From: Paractinoplanes tereljensis
GTDB taxonomy: Bacteria; Actinomycetota; Actinomycetes; Mycobacteriales; Micromonosporaceae
Direction: 5' to 3'
Length of the DNA: 64,000 bases
Assembly (NCBI RefSeq): GCF_016862435.1
Contig: NZ_BOMY01000022.1
Coordinates: 124,001 to 188,000, forward strand
The position numbers and the translations under genes were made by a program. Below the pieces are notes generated by a model, which was given only the letters and a program-made list of their open reading frames with translations, did no database searches and was not told where the DNA came from. Position 1 is the first letter of the stretch, and every line of letters begins with the position of its first letter. Below, in pieces: positions 18,703 through 27,190 of this stretch.

Positions 18703-19923
18703 GAGACCGATGTCGTCATCGTCGGAGCCGGCCCGACCGGGCTGTGGCTCGCCGCCGAACTGCGGCTGGGCGGCGCCACCGTCACCGTGCTGGAGACCCG
18801 CACCGAGCGGGACCCGAACTCGAAGGCGTTGACGATCCACCCCCGCACGATCGAGATCCTCGACTGCCGCGGCGTCGCGGAGACGTTCCTGGCCGAGGGC
18901 GTACGCATCCCGAACGGCCACTTCGGCGGACTGCCCGACCGGATGGACTTCGCGGTGCTGGATACGCCGTACCCGTTCACGTTGGCGCTGCCCCAGGCCC
19001 GTACCGAAGAATTGCTGGAAGCCCGCGCCCGTGCACTAGGCGCGACCATCCGCCGGGGTTGCCGGGTGATCGGCCTGGCCGATCGCGGCGTCGAACTGGC
19101 CGGCGGCAAAACCGTGCCGGCCCGTTTCGTGGTCGGCTGCGACGGCACCCGCAGCGTCGTGCGCACCGCGGCCGGCGTCGACTTCCCCGGCACCGACGCC
19201 ACCACCTGGGGTTTCCTCGGCGACGTGGTGCTCGACGAGCCCCGGCTCGCGAACTACGCCGGCCCCGACGGCGGCCTGATGATGGTGCCGATGGGCGGCG
19301 GGATCACCCGGCTGGTCGGCGCGACCCCCGACACGACCGGGCCGGGCGAACTCGGGCTCGACGAACTACGCGCCTCGGTGCAACGCATCGCCGGCACCGA
19401 CTTCGGCATGCGCGACCCGGTCTGGCTCTCCCGTTTCGGCAACGCCACCCGGCAGGCGGTGACCTATCGCCGGGGTTCGGTGCTGCTCGCCGGCGACGCC
19501 GCCCACCAGCACTTCCCCACCGGCGGCGTCGGCATGAACGTCGGCATCCAGGACGCCCACAACCTCGGCTGGAAGCTGGCCGCGGTGGTCACCGGCCGCG
19601 CCGCCGAGCCGCTGCTCGACACCTACCACGAGGAACGGCACCCGGTCGGCGCCGCGCTGCTCGAACACACCCGGGCGCAGACCGCCCTGATGACCGGCTG
19701 GACGCCGGAGGGCCAAGCGCTGCGGGCGTTGCTGAGCCGCCTGATCGCCACCGCCCCGGACATGTCCCGGCAGCTGGCCGAGCGTCTGTCCGGCTTGGAC
19801 GTGGCCTACGCAACCGGCCGCCGGGTGCCCAATCTGGACGGCACGCTCTTCGAGCGACTGCGCACCGGCCAGCACATCAAAACCGAAGCAGGACTGGTAC
19901 GACCGGACGGACACCTGGCATGA
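18682..19923 (+). CDS. FAD-dependent aromatic monooxygenase (PheA/TfdB family) with shortened C-terminus
   Basis: This 413-residue flavoprotein has all three class A motifs: GAGPTG (Rossmann fold), CDGTRSVVR (DG motif) and LLAGDAAHQHFPTGGVGMNVGIQDAHNLGWKLA (GD motif). It would use NAD(P)H and O2 to hydroxylate an aromatic or polyketide-like compound. Relatives carry a thioredoxin-like C-terminal domain of roughly 80-100 residues. Here FERLRTGQHIKTEAGLVRPDGHLA passes almost directly from the start of that domain to its usual terminal RPDG motif, which suggests an internal deletion. The stop overlaps the next ATG by 4 bases. TetR control suggests induction by a substrate or drug. Confidence 0.92.
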   Translation: MNLVSDQETDVVIVGAGPTGLWLAAELRLGGATVTVLETRTERDPNSKALTIHPRTIEILDCRGVAETFLAEGVRIPNGHFGGLPDRMDFAVLDTPYPFTLALPQARTEELLEARARALGATIRRGCRVIGLADRGVELAGGKTVPARFVVGCDGTRSVVRTAAGVDFPGTDATTWGFLGDVVLDEPRLANYAGPDGGLMMVPMGGGITRLVGATPDTTGPGELGLDELRASVQRIAGTDFGMRDPVWLSRFGNATRQAVTYRRGSVLLAGDAAHQHFPTGGVGMNVGIQDAHNLGWKLAAVVTGRAAEPLLDTYHEERHPVGAALLEHTRAQTALMTGWTPEGQALRALLSRLIATAPDMSRQLAERLSGLDVAYATGRRVPNLDGTLFERLRTGQHIKTEAGLVRPDGHLA

Positions 19924-20300
19924 CCATCGAACGCCTCAACCCACCCACCGTCTTCGCCATCCCCGACCTGATCAGCCAGGCCGTGACCGTTGGCGGCCTG
20001 CTCTTCCTCTCTGGCCAGGTCGCCTGGGACACCGACGGCGCGCTGGTCGGCGCCGGCGACCACGCCGCCCAGGCCGCGCAGATCGCCGACAACATCACCG
20101 CGCTGCTGACCGCGGCCAGCGCAGCCTGGGCCGACGTCATCAAGGAGACCATCTACGTGGTCGACTACCGCCCCGACCTGGTGCCGGCCATCTTCACCGC
20201 CCTGCGCCGAGGCCCGGCCCCAGCCAGCACCCTGGTCCCGGTCCCGGCCTTGTTCCAGCCGGGCTTCCTGCTCGAGGTCGAGGTGGTCGCCGCAATCTAG
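19920..20300 (+). CDS. Rid-family protein (RidA/YjgF/UK114-like)
   Basis: This 126-residue protein has the Rid fold: ISQAVTVGGLLFLSGQVAWDTDG, ADNITALLTAASAAWADVIKETIYVVDY and the terminal PGFLLEVEVVAAI. The loop PAPASTLVPVPALFQPGFLLEVE is where RidA proper has an arginine that binds imine carboxylates. That arginine is replaced here, so it may belong to another Rid subgroup with a different substrate. ATG 19920 overlaps the monooxygenase stop, so it probably handles a reactive product of that enzyme. Confidence 0.93.
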   Translation: MTIERLNPPTVFAIPDLISQAVTVGGLLFLSGQVAWDTDGALVGAGDHAAQAAQIADNITALLTAASAAWADVIKETIYVVDYRPDLVPAIFTALRRGPAPASTLVPVPALFQPGFLLEVEVVAAI

Positions 20301-20392
20301 ACACCTTTCGCGCTCGAGGTCTGGCGGTCCGCACTCGCCGGCAGGCGCCGGCTCACCGCGCCGACCAGGACGAACACCAGCCCGTTCGACAC

Positions 20393-20422
20393 TTTGCTCT
20401 GCTCATAGGTGAGCAGAGCAAA
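20393..20422. terminator. Perfect hairpin in the gap after the Rid gene
   Basis: TTTGCTCTGCTCA (20393-20405), loop TAGG, and its exact complement (20410-20422) form a 13-base-pair stem between two convergent genes. It may end transcription from both sides, although no T-tract follows. The remaining gap (20301-20588) is GC-rich with short repeats of GGGCCCGCCCG type and no credible gene. Confidence 0.6.
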
Positions 20423-20588
20423 TCCCGCCGGGGGTGGGCGTGTGGTTGCGCGGCACGTGCCGGAGTTGCACGCCGGTCGGGGGCCCGCCCGCGTGGGGTC
20501 GGGCCCGCCCGCAGCGGGCGCGCGGAGGGTGAGTCGCACCGTGCGGGACCGAGTGCCACGGGACTGAGCCGGCGCGTACGGAAAAGGT

Positions 20589-21368
20589 TCAGCTCTTCTT
20601 TTCGACCTGGGCGGTCAGGGCGTCCACCTTCGCCGTCAGGATGGCCAGGTCTTCCAGGAGCTTGGCGAAGACGCCGTCCGGGGGGAGGGGGTCGCCGCCC
20701 TTCGTCGTGCCGACCATGGCGGCGAACCAGACGTCGCCGGTGATGTCGGCCAGGTTGCGGGTGTAGGTCGAGCCCGGGGTGTTGGTGCCTGGCATGCGGT
20801 AGTCGGTCGTCACCTCCTTGCCGATGGCGGTCAGCCGGGAGTCGATGGCCTTCTGCGTCTGGGCCACGACCGTGTTGGTGATCCAGGTCTTGTCGGCAGC
20901 GGTCAGCGCCACGGGGATGTCCTCCAGGTGCCAGGAGGCGGTGCTCGCCTCGAGGGATGTCGTGTACGAAGCGGAGAAGTGAGCGTGTTCGGTGTGCGGG
21001 CTGGCGCCGGTGTAGGTCTTCTGGACCCAGTCGGAGCTGGCCGACCAGATGCGCTTGTTCCAGATGATGTAGCGCAGCCGCTTCTCGGCACCCGACCGGC
21101 AGCGGCCGAGCAGGAACTGCACGACCTTCTCCATGGTCAGGTCGCTCTCGTTCAGGTTGTTGTCGACGTCGATCGCGTGGACCTCGTTGACCTTGTCGGC
21201 GTCGTGGATCGGCACCGAGCCGGTCTCGTCCGGGTTGTGGTCGGACGAGGTCTGCGAGTGCGCGGTGTCGCCGATGCTGCCGTCGCTGGCCCTGTCGCGC
21301 TGCGGCGCGATCCGGTCGAACTCCGCGAACAAACTCTTCAAGCAGGGAATGAGAACCCAGCTTGCCAT
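20589..21368 (-). CDS. Possible M15-like zinc peptidase domain protein, phage-endolysin-like
   Basis: The 259-residue protein has no signal peptide. Its central motifs, SSDHNPDETG, EVHAIDVDNN and later SPHTEHAHFSAS, resemble the metal ligands of M15-type peptidases (H-x6-D, then E-H-x-H). The middle has RYIIWNKRIWSASSDWVQKTYTG, like a substrate cleft. The last 30 residues are a coiled coil (FAKLLEDLAILTAKVDALTAQVEKKS). Similar stand-alone proteins in actinomycetes and their phages suggest cell-wall cutting or a domesticated phage function. No other phage gene is nearby. The assignment is from motif spacing only. Confidence 0.58.
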   Translation of the reverse strand: MASWVLIPCLKSLFAEFDRIAPQRDRASDGSIGDTAHSQTSSDHNPDETGSVPIHDADKVNEVHAIDVDNNLNESDLTMEKVVQFLLGRCRSGAEKRLRYIIWNKRIWSASSDWVQKTYTGASPHTEHAHFSASYTTSLEASTASWHLEDIPVALTAADKTWITNTVVAQTQKAIDSRLTAIGKEVTTDYRMPGTNTPGSTYTRNLADITGDVWFAAMVGTTKGGDPLPPDGVFAKLLEDLAILTAKVDALTAQVEKKS

Positions 21369-21580
21369 CGGGGGACCTCCGGGAGCTGATCAAGGTAGGC
21401 GAGCGGAACTGTACTGCGATGTTCACCCACCCGCACTCAGCGCAAACGTCACCCCGGAGATCCACAGTGGTGATCCACACCAGCCGTTTGGCCGACTAGC
21501 TGCGCAGATACCGCAAATAGCACGACGGTGTGCCAAATTCTAAAGATCCCTCCGAAGGGGACCTCACCTAGAGTGACGAA

Positions 21581-21913
21581 ATGGACCCGCACCTGTTCGC
21601 CGGTATCCCGGTCACCGACTTCCCCGCCGCCCTGAGCTGGTACGAGAAGTTCCTCGGCGGGCCGCCCGCGTTCTTCCCGAACGACATCGAGGCGGTCTGG
21701 AACATCGGCGACGGTCGCTCGGTCTACATCGTCGTCCGGCCGGAGCACGCCGGCCACAGTCTGGTCACGCTGTTCGTCGACGACTTCGACCGATGGGTGG
21801 CCGACAAAGCGGCGCGCGGGGTCGAGCCGGCCAGTCGGGAGGAGTACGAGAACGGCGTACGCAAGGCCGTCTACCGCGACCCGGACGGCAACGAGTTCGG
21901 CGTCGGCGGCTAG
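21581..21913 (+). CDS. VOC-family (glyoxalase/bleomycin-resistance-like) protein
   Basis: This 110-residue protein shows a single VOC module pair: HLFAGIPVTDFPAALSWYEKFLGG, VWNIGDGRSVYIVVRPEHAGHSLVTLFVDD and KAVYRDPDGNEFGVGG. The terminal D-P-D-G-N-E-F holds the usual metal-ligand glutamate. Family roles include metal-dependent isomerisation, dioxygenation or binding of drugs; no substrate is evident. It stands alone between a convergent M15-like gene and the ABC operon. The 212 bases upstream hold no clear site. Confidence 0.89.
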   Translation: MDPHLFAGIPVTDFPAALSWYEKFLGGPPAFFPNDIEAVWNIGDGRSVYIVVRPEHAGHSLVTLFVDDFDRWVADKAARGVEPASREEYENGVRKAVYRDPDGNEFGVGG

Positions 21914-22023
21914 CCGTCTGGGGGTAATCCCCCAGGTGAAGACGCCGGTCAGCCGGATCCCGGCCGGTCACCTCGATGCCTAGCGTCATCTTCCGTAAGC
22001 ACCGACTACGGAAGGAGCTACCG

Positions 22024-22746
22024 GTGATCGAGGCCCGGAATCTCACCAGGCGATATGGACCTACGGTCGCGGTCAACGCGCTCAGCTTCGACGTGCGGCC
22101 GGGCAGTGTCACCGGCTTCCTCGGCCCCAACGGGTCGGGCAAGTCCACCACCATGCGGCTGATCCTCGGGCTGGACCGGCCCGACGCCGGCCGGGCCCGG
22201 ATCGGCGGCCGCCGCTACCGCGACCTGCGGTTCCCGCTGCGCGAGGTCGGCGCACTGCTGGAGGCCCGGGCGTTCCACCCGGGCCGCAGCGCCCGCAGTC
22301 ACCTGACCGCGATGGCCGCCGGCAACGCGATCCCGCGAGGCCGGGTCGACGAGGTGCTCGACATGGTCGGCCTGACCAGTGCGGCCGGGCGGCGGGCCGG
22401 GAAGTTCTCACTCGGGATGGGACAGCGGCTCGGGGTCGCCGCGGCGCTGCTGGGCGATCCGGCGGTGCTGCTGCTGGACGAACCGGTGAACGGACTGGAC
22501 CCGGAAGGGGTCCGGTGGATCCGGGAGCTGCTCAAGTCACTGGCCGCGCAGGGCCGCACGGTGTTCGTGTCCAGCCATCTGATCAGCGAGATGGCACTGA
22601 CCGCCGAGCGACTGGTGGTGATCGGCCGGGGGCGGCTGCTCGCGGACACCACGGTGGCCGAGATGTCGGCCGGAGCCGCGTCGCTGGAGGACGCGTTCTT
22701 CCGGCTCACCAGCGAGGCCGTCGAGTACCGGGAGGTGCCGTCATGA
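22024..22746 (+). CDS. ABC-2 exporter ATP-binding protein
   Basis: The 240-residue ATPase has Walker A GPNGSGKST, signature SLGMGQRLGVAAALLGDPA, Walker B LLLDEPVNGLDP and switch histidine VSSHL. GTG 22024 is chosen because AAGGAG lies 7 bases upstream and it gives the canonical MIEARNLTRRYG start; an upstream ATG at 21976 in the same frame has no ribosome site. The next permease ATG overlaps its stop. With the permease and the two-component system behind it, it probably exports a peptide antibiotic or similar toxic compound and is induced by it. Confidence 0.95.
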   Translation: MIEARNLTRRYGPTVAVNALSFDVRPGSVTGFLGPNGSGKSTTMRLILGLDRPDAGRARIGGRRYRDLRFPLREVGALLEARAFHPGRSARSHLTAMAAGNAIPRGRVDEVLDMVGLTSAAGRRAGKFSLGMGQRLGVAAALLGDPAVLLLDEPVNGLDPEGVRWIRELLKSLAAQGRTVFVSSHLISEMALTAERLVVIGRGRLLADTTVAEMSAGAASLEDAFFRLTSEAVEYREVPS

Positions 22747-23489
22747 TCGCGCGGGTGGCCCGGATGGAATGGATCAAGCTGCGCAGCCTGCGGTCGACCT
22801 GGTGGACCCTGGCGGTCACCGTGGCCGGGACGGTCGGTATCGGCGTCGCGGTGGGCCGGAACAGCCGGGACGCCGCCGTCGACCTGACCAACAACGCGCT
22901 GGCCGGGGTGGTCCCCGGCGTACTGCTGGCCGGAATCCTCGGGGTGCTGACGATGACCGGCGAGTACAGCTCGGGAACGATCCGGGTCACCCTCGCTGCC
23001 GTACCGCGGCGGTCGGTGCTCCTGGCCGCGAAGGCGGCGGTGTTCGGGGTGGTGGCCCTGATCGTCGGAGAGGTCGCGTCGTTCGTCGCGTTCTTCGCCG
23101 CGTCAGCCAACGTAGGCCACGGCCTCGCGGCGCCCACGCTGGGTCAGCCCGGCGTGCTGCGGGCGGTCGTGCTGACCGGCGCCGCGTTCAGCCTGATCGG
23201 GCTACTCGGGCTGGGTCTGGGCGCGATCGTCCGGCACAGTGCGGCCGCGGTCGGCGTGCTGGTGGCCGGCGTGTACGTGGTGGTCCAGGTCATCGGGTTC
23301 CTGGCGCACGGCGTCGCGGCGTACATGCCGATTCTGATTTTGGCGAATTCGCTGAGCACGACCAGACCGGTGGCCTGTACCGACTGCCCGCAGTTCTTGT
23401 CGGCCTGGGCCGGCCTCGGCATGCTCTCGCTGTACGCGGCGATCGCCCTGGCGATCGGCGGCTGGCTGCTGGCCCGGCGGGACGCGTAA
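22743..23489 (+). CDS. ABC-2 type permease
   Basis: This 248-residue protein has six hydrophobic segments, beginning after the amphipathic MIARVARMEWIKLRSLRSTWW start typical of ABC-2 permeases. GEYSSGTIRVTLAAVPRRSVLLAAK is the conserved cytoplasmic loop that contacts the ATPase. The external loop before the last segment carries a paired-cysteine motif, CTDC. ATG 22743 overlaps the ATPase stop by 4 bases. The kinase gene begins 15 bases after its stop, so all four genes form one operon. Confidence 0.93.
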   Translation: MIARVARMEWIKLRSLRSTWWTLAVTVAGTVGIGVAVGRNSRDAAVDLTNNALAGVVPGVLLAGILGVLTMTGEYSSGTIRVTLAAVPRRSVLLAAKAAVFGVVALIVGEVASFVAFFAASANVGHGLAAPTLGQPGVLRAVVLTGAAFSLIGLLGLGLGAIVRHSAAAVGVLVAGVYVVVQVIGFLAHGVAAYMPILILANSLSTTRPVACTDCPQFLSAWAGLGMLSLYAAIALAIGGWLLARRDA

Positions 23490-23504
23490 GTGGAGGATGG
23501 CGGC

Positions 23505-24779
23505 ATGGGTCGATCGTTCCTCCGGCGGGCCGGCCGCGAGCTGCTGTTCGGCCTGGCCGGCCTGCCGTTCGCGGTGATCAACCCGGTCGTGCTCTTCATC
23601 GGCACGGTGGACCTGATCTGGCTGGTGGCGGCCGGCGGCCGGGGCAACCCGTCCCCGGCCGAGATGGCCGCCGCCGCGATCGGCGTGGTCCTGCTGTTCG
23701 TTCTGCTGGCGGCAACGCCGGCCGCCCGGCGGCTCGGTGAAGTGCAACTCGCCCTCGCGGCCCGGCTGCTCGGGGTCCGAGTCGAAGGACGGCCGGCGGG
23801 ATGGCGAGTCATCGCCTACCTGTCGGCCAAGCTGCCGGTCGCCCTGCTCCAGCTGTACGCCGTGTTGCTCTGGGTCGGCGGGCTGGTCAACCTGAGCTAC
23901 CCGCTGCTGTGGGGTGCGTTCCGGAACCACCCGCCGGGGACGAGCCTGAGCCCACTGCCGGTGTTTACCCCGTTCGGGATGTTCGGCGACGGCACGTTCC
24001 AGGTGGCGACCTTCCCCGGCACGTTCGCCGCCGCCGGAGCCGGAGCGGCGATGCTGCTGGCCGCGCCCTGGGTGACCCGGGCCGTCACGGCGCTCGACGT
24101 CTGGCTGATCCGGGGCCTGCTCGGGCCGGGGCGGCTGGCCCGGCGGGTGCACGACCTGGAGCTGAGCCGGGCGCTGGCGGTGGACGACTCGGCCGCCCGG
24201 CTGCGGCGCCTCGAGCGGGACCTGCACGACGGCGCGCAGATGCGGCTGGCCACCCTGGCCATGAACCTGGGCATGGCCAGGGAGAAGCTGGACGGCGCCG
24301 ACCCGGACACCGCGGCCGCCCGCGAGCTGGTCGACGCCGCGCTGCGCGGGGCCAAGGACGCGCTGGGCGACCTGCGCGGCCTGGTTCGCGGGATCCACCC
24401 GCCGGTGCTCGACAACGGGCTGGCCGACGCGCTCGCCTCGCTGGCCGCCGACAGCGCGATCCCGGTCGAGCTGGAGGTCGGCATCCCGGTCCGGCCCACC
24501 CCGGCGATCGAGTCCATCGCCTACTTCTGCGCCGCCGAACTGCTGGCCAACGCGGCCAAGCACAGCTTCGCGACCAAGGTCGCCGTCCGGGCGGCGGGCC
24601 GGCCGGAGATGTTGCTGCTCAGCGTCGCCGACGACGGCACCGGCGGGGCCGACCCGGCCCGGGGCAGCGGTCTGTCGGGCCTCGCACAGCGGGTGGCCGT
24701 GGTGGACGGTGGACTCACCATCGCGAGCCCACCGGGCGGCCCGACCACGATCACCGTCGAGCTGCCGATGCGCGCATGA
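23505..24779 (+). CDS. Sensor histidine kinase of the NarL/LuxR-partner class
   Basis: The kinase of about 424 residues has an N-terminal membrane sensor with about four segments (LLFGLAGLPFAVINPVVLF, LLQLYAVLLWVGGLVNLSYP and others), a HisKA_3 dimerisation helix with the phosphorylated histidine in LRRLERDLHDGAQMRL, and a HATPase domain with AAELLANAAKHS and SGLSGLAQRVAVVDGGL. ATG 23505 is preferred over GTG 23490 because GGAGG lies 9 bases before it. It overlaps the response regulator by 4 bases. It probably senses the substrate of the ABC exporter. Confidence 0.93.
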   Translation: MGRSFLRRAGRELLFGLAGLPFAVINPVVLFIGTVDLIWLVAAGGRGNPSPAEMAAAAIGVVLLFVLLAATPAARRLGEVQLALAARLLGVRVEGRPAGWRVIAYLSAKLPVALLQLYAVLLWVGGLVNLSYPLLWGAFRNHPPGTSLSPLPVFTPFGMFGDGTFQVATFPGTFAAAGAGAAMLLAAPWVTRAVTALDVWLIRGLLGPGRLARRVHDLELSRALAVDDSAARLRRLERDLHDGAQMRLATLAMNLGMAREKLDGADPDTAAARELVDAALRGAKDALGDLRGLVRGIHPPVLDNGLADALASLAADSAIPVELEVGIPVRPTPAIESIAYFCAAELLANAAKHSFATKVAVRAAGRPEMLLLSVADDGTGGADPARGSGLSGLAQRVAVVDGGLTIASPPGGPTTITVELPMRA

Positions 24780-25426
24780 CCGTAAAAGTGGTGATCGCCG
24801 AGGACGCGGTTCTGTTCCGGGCCGGGCTCACCCGGCTGATCGAGGACCACGGGCACCGGGTGTGCGCGGCCGTCGGCGACGGTGACGCGCTGCTGGCCGC
24901 GGTGGCCGAGCACCGGCCCGACGTGGTGGTGGCCGACATCCGGATGCCGCCGACACACACCGACGAGGGGCTGCGGGCCGCGCTGGAGATCCGCCGCACG
25001 CACCCCGGCACCGGGGTGCTGGTGCTGTCGCAGTACATCGAGACCAAGTACACGGCCCGGCTGCTGGCCGGTAACGCGGCCGGCGCCGGATACCTGCTGA
25101 AGGAGCGGGTGGCCGACGTCGCCGAGTTCGCCGACGCGCTGGCCCGGGTCGCGGCCGGCGGCACCGCACTCGACCCCGAGGTCGTCGGTCAGCTGCTGCG
25201 GGTCAGCCGACGGGCCGACGGCGTGGCCGCGCTGACCGGGCGGGAGCGGCACGTGCTCGCGCTGATGGCCGAGGGCCGGTCGAACGCCGGCATCGCCGGT
25301 GCGCTGGTGGTGACCGGCGGAACCGTGGAGAAGCACGTGGCGAGCATCTTCGACAAGCTGGGCCTGCCGCCGGGCGAGGCCGACAACCGCCGCGTTCTCG
25401 CCGTCTTGCGCTACCTGAGTGGCTAG
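24776..25426 (+). CDS. NarL/FixJ-type response regulator
   Basis: The 216-residue regulator has a receiver domain with acidic pocket VIAEDAVLF and phosphorylation site in VVVADIRMPP, then a LuxR-type helix-turn-helix, LTGRERHVLALMAEGRSNAGIAGALVVTGGTVEKHVASIFDKLGL. Its ATG overlaps the kinase stop, and it is the last gene of the ABC/kinase operon, which it probably activates. Its stop overlaps that of the convergent gene at 25423 by 4 bases. Confidence 0.95.
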   Translation: MTVKVVIAEDAVLFRAGLTRLIEDHGHRVCAAVGDGDALLAAVAEHRPDVVVADIRMPPTHTDEGLRAALEIRRTHPGTGVLVLSQYIETKYTARLLAGNAAGAGYLLKERVADVAEFADALARVAAGGTALDPEVVGQLLRVSRRADGVAALTGRERHVLALMAEGRSNAGIAGALVVTGGTVEKHVASIFDKLGLPPGEADNRRVLAVLRYLSG

Positions 25427-25908
25427 GCCGCTCGAAGGGTCAGTCGCAGCAGGTTCTCGTTGTCGGCGGCGTACTGCGCGAACATCGTGAACGTCGGGAA
25501 GCTCCACTGGCCGGTCGTGCCCGGGTCGGGGCGGCCGAGCGCGGCCATCAGGCTGTTCCGCTTCGGGATCGTCCCGCCCCGGCCGGGAATCGCGCCCGGG
25601 TAGGGCTGGAAGCCGGCGTCGCCGTGGAAGTGCAGGAAGATCATCGCGATCCGGCCGTAGTCGTCGGCCAGCAGCGAGACGCCCAGGTCCGGGGAGAGCA
25701 GTGACCGCGCCGGTCCGGCGCCGAGCCCGGGCAGCAGCGCCCACTCCCGCAGCACCTCCTGGGTCAGGTAATCACCGAGGTGGCGGCCCAGGAGAAGCGT
25801 CAGGTCGGTCCGGACAGCCAACGGCGGGGGCGGCGGAGCCGGCGCAGGCGGGGGCGCGACCGGAACGGGAACAGCAGCATGACGTGGGCCGGCAAACGGA
25901 AATCTCAT
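25423..25908 (-). CDS. Uncharacterised protein with proline-rich N-terminus
   Basis: This 161-residue protein has a proline/alanine-rich first third (VPVPVAPPPAPAPPPPPLAV) with no membrane segment. The remainder reads as a folded domain: TDLTLLLGRHLGDYLTQEVLREWALLPGLG, DDYGRIAMIFLHFHGDAGFQPYPG and QWSFPTFTMFAQYAADNENLLRLTL. I recognise no family. The proline-rich part may be a linker or interaction arm. It is divergent from the glycerophosphodiesterase gene; the 187 bases between them show no clear operator. Confidence 0.62.
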   Translation of the reverse strand: MRFPFAGPRHAAVPVPVAPPPAPAPPPPPLAVRTDLTLLLGRHLGDYLTQEVLREWALLPGLGAGPARSLLSPDLGVSLLADDYGRIAMIFLHFHGDAGFQPYPGAIPGRGGTIPKRNSLMAALGRPDPGTTGQWSFPTFTMFAQYAADNENLLRLTLRAA

Positions 25909-26095
25909 GACCTACTCCGCCCGTGAGCGCGCTCTGGCCACACCGTATCGGCGCGGTGATTACCCCCGAAAGATGCTTTCCGATTCGTTTCCTTGATCGC
26001 CATGTCGAGGTCGCCGTCACGACGTCCGGGTCCAGTCGACTGCCACGGGGACCGCCGGCGACGGACGCCGGGTGCGAAACCCCGTGGAGGAACTC

Positions 26096-27184
26096 GTGGC
26101 AGACCGACGTCAGGTGCTGCGTATGGGCGCCGTCGCCGCCGCCGCACCCGCGCTGGGCACGGCCGTCGCCCCGGCGGTGGCGCACGCGCATGGGCACGAC
26201 ACCAAGACCACCGAGGTCTTCGGCCACCGTGGTGCGTCCGGTTACCGGCCGGAGCACACGCTCGCGTCGTACGAGCTGGCCGCCCGGCTGGGTGCCGACT
26301 ATCTCGAGCCCGACCTGGTGTCCACCAAGGACCACGTGCTGGTCTGCCGGCACGAGCCGGAGATCGGCGGCACCACCGACGTGGCGACCCGGCCCGAGTT
26401 CGCGGCCCGTAAGAAGACCGTGCTGCTCGACGGGATCAGCGTCACCGGCTGGTTCACCGAGGACTTCACCCTGGCCGAGCTGAAGACGCTGCGCGCGATC
26501 GAGCGGCTGCCCGCCGTCCGCCAGCGCAACACCCTCTACGACGGCCTGTTCGAGGTGCCGACGTTCGAGGAGTTCCTGGCCCTGCGCGGGAAGCTGTCGA
26601 AGGAGCTGGACCGCGACCTGGGTGTCATCCCGGAGACCAAGCACCCCACCTACTTCCGGCGGCTCGGCCTGGAGCTGGAGACCCCGCTGCTGCGTTCGCT
26701 CGACCGGGCCGGCCTCAACCGGCGCGGCGCGCGGGTGTGGATCCAGTCGTTCGAGGCCGCCAACCTCAAGGCCATCCGCTCCAAGGCCCGGGTCAACCTG
26801 GTGTTCCTGACCAGCGCGGCCGGCAGCCCGTTCAACGACACCAGGACCTACGCGGACTACCTGACGCCGGCCGGGCTCAAGGAGCTGTCCGGTTACGTCG
26901 ACGGAATCGGCCCGGACAAGAGCCAGGTGATCCCGCGCAACGCCGACGCCACCCTGGGCACGCCGACCAGCCTGGTGAAGGACGCGCACACGGCCGGCCT
27001 CAAGGTCGTCCCGTACACCTTCCGCGCGGAGAACCAGTTCCTGCCGGCCGACTACCGGGTGGGCACCGACCCGAACGCCTACGGCCGGGCCATCGCCGAG
27101 CAGATCACGTTCCTGAAGACCGGCATCGACGGCCTGTTCACCGACCAGTCCGACATCGGCGTGCTGGCCCGCAAGCTGCGCTGA
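26096..27184 (+). CDS. Tat-exported glycerophosphodiester phosphodiesterase
   Basis: The enzyme of 362 residues cleaves glycerophosphodiesters to glycerol-3-phosphate and an alcohol. Catalytic motifs are FGHRGASGYRPEHTLASYELA, the metal ligands in YLEPDLVSTKDHVLVCRHEPEI, PETKHPTYF and GIDGLFTDQSD. GTG 26096 is preferred to GTG 26072 because GGAGG lies 5 bases upstream. It gives ADRRQVLRMGAVAAAAPALG..VAHAHG, a twin-arginine signal, so the enzyme works outside the cell, scavenging phosphate and glycerol from lipids or teichoic acids. Phosphate transporters lie 2.4 kb downstream. Confidence 0.92.
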   Translation: MADRRQVLRMGAVAAAAPALGTAVAPAVAHAHGHDTKTTEVFGHRGASGYRPEHTLASYELAARLGADYLEPDLVSTKDHVLVCRHEPEIGGTTDVATRPEFAARKKTVLLDGISVTGWFTEDFTLAELKTLRAIERLPAVRQRNTLYDGLFEVPTFEEFLALRGKLSKELDRDLGVIPETKHPTYFRRLGLELETPLLRSLDRAGLNRRGARVWIQSFEAANLKAIRSKARVNLVFLTSAAGSPFNDTRTYADYLTPAGLKELSGYVDGIGPDKSQVIPRNADATLGTPTSLVKDAHTAGLKVVPYTFRAENQFLPADYRVGTDPNAYGRAIAEQITFLKTGIDGLFTDQSDIGVLARKLR

Positions 27185-27190
27185 CCGCGG

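Noticed and set aside
20297..20539. 80-codon minus-strand frame in the gap after the Rid gene
   Set aside because: It spans a perfect hairpin and GC-rich repeats, has no ribosome site and resembles no family.
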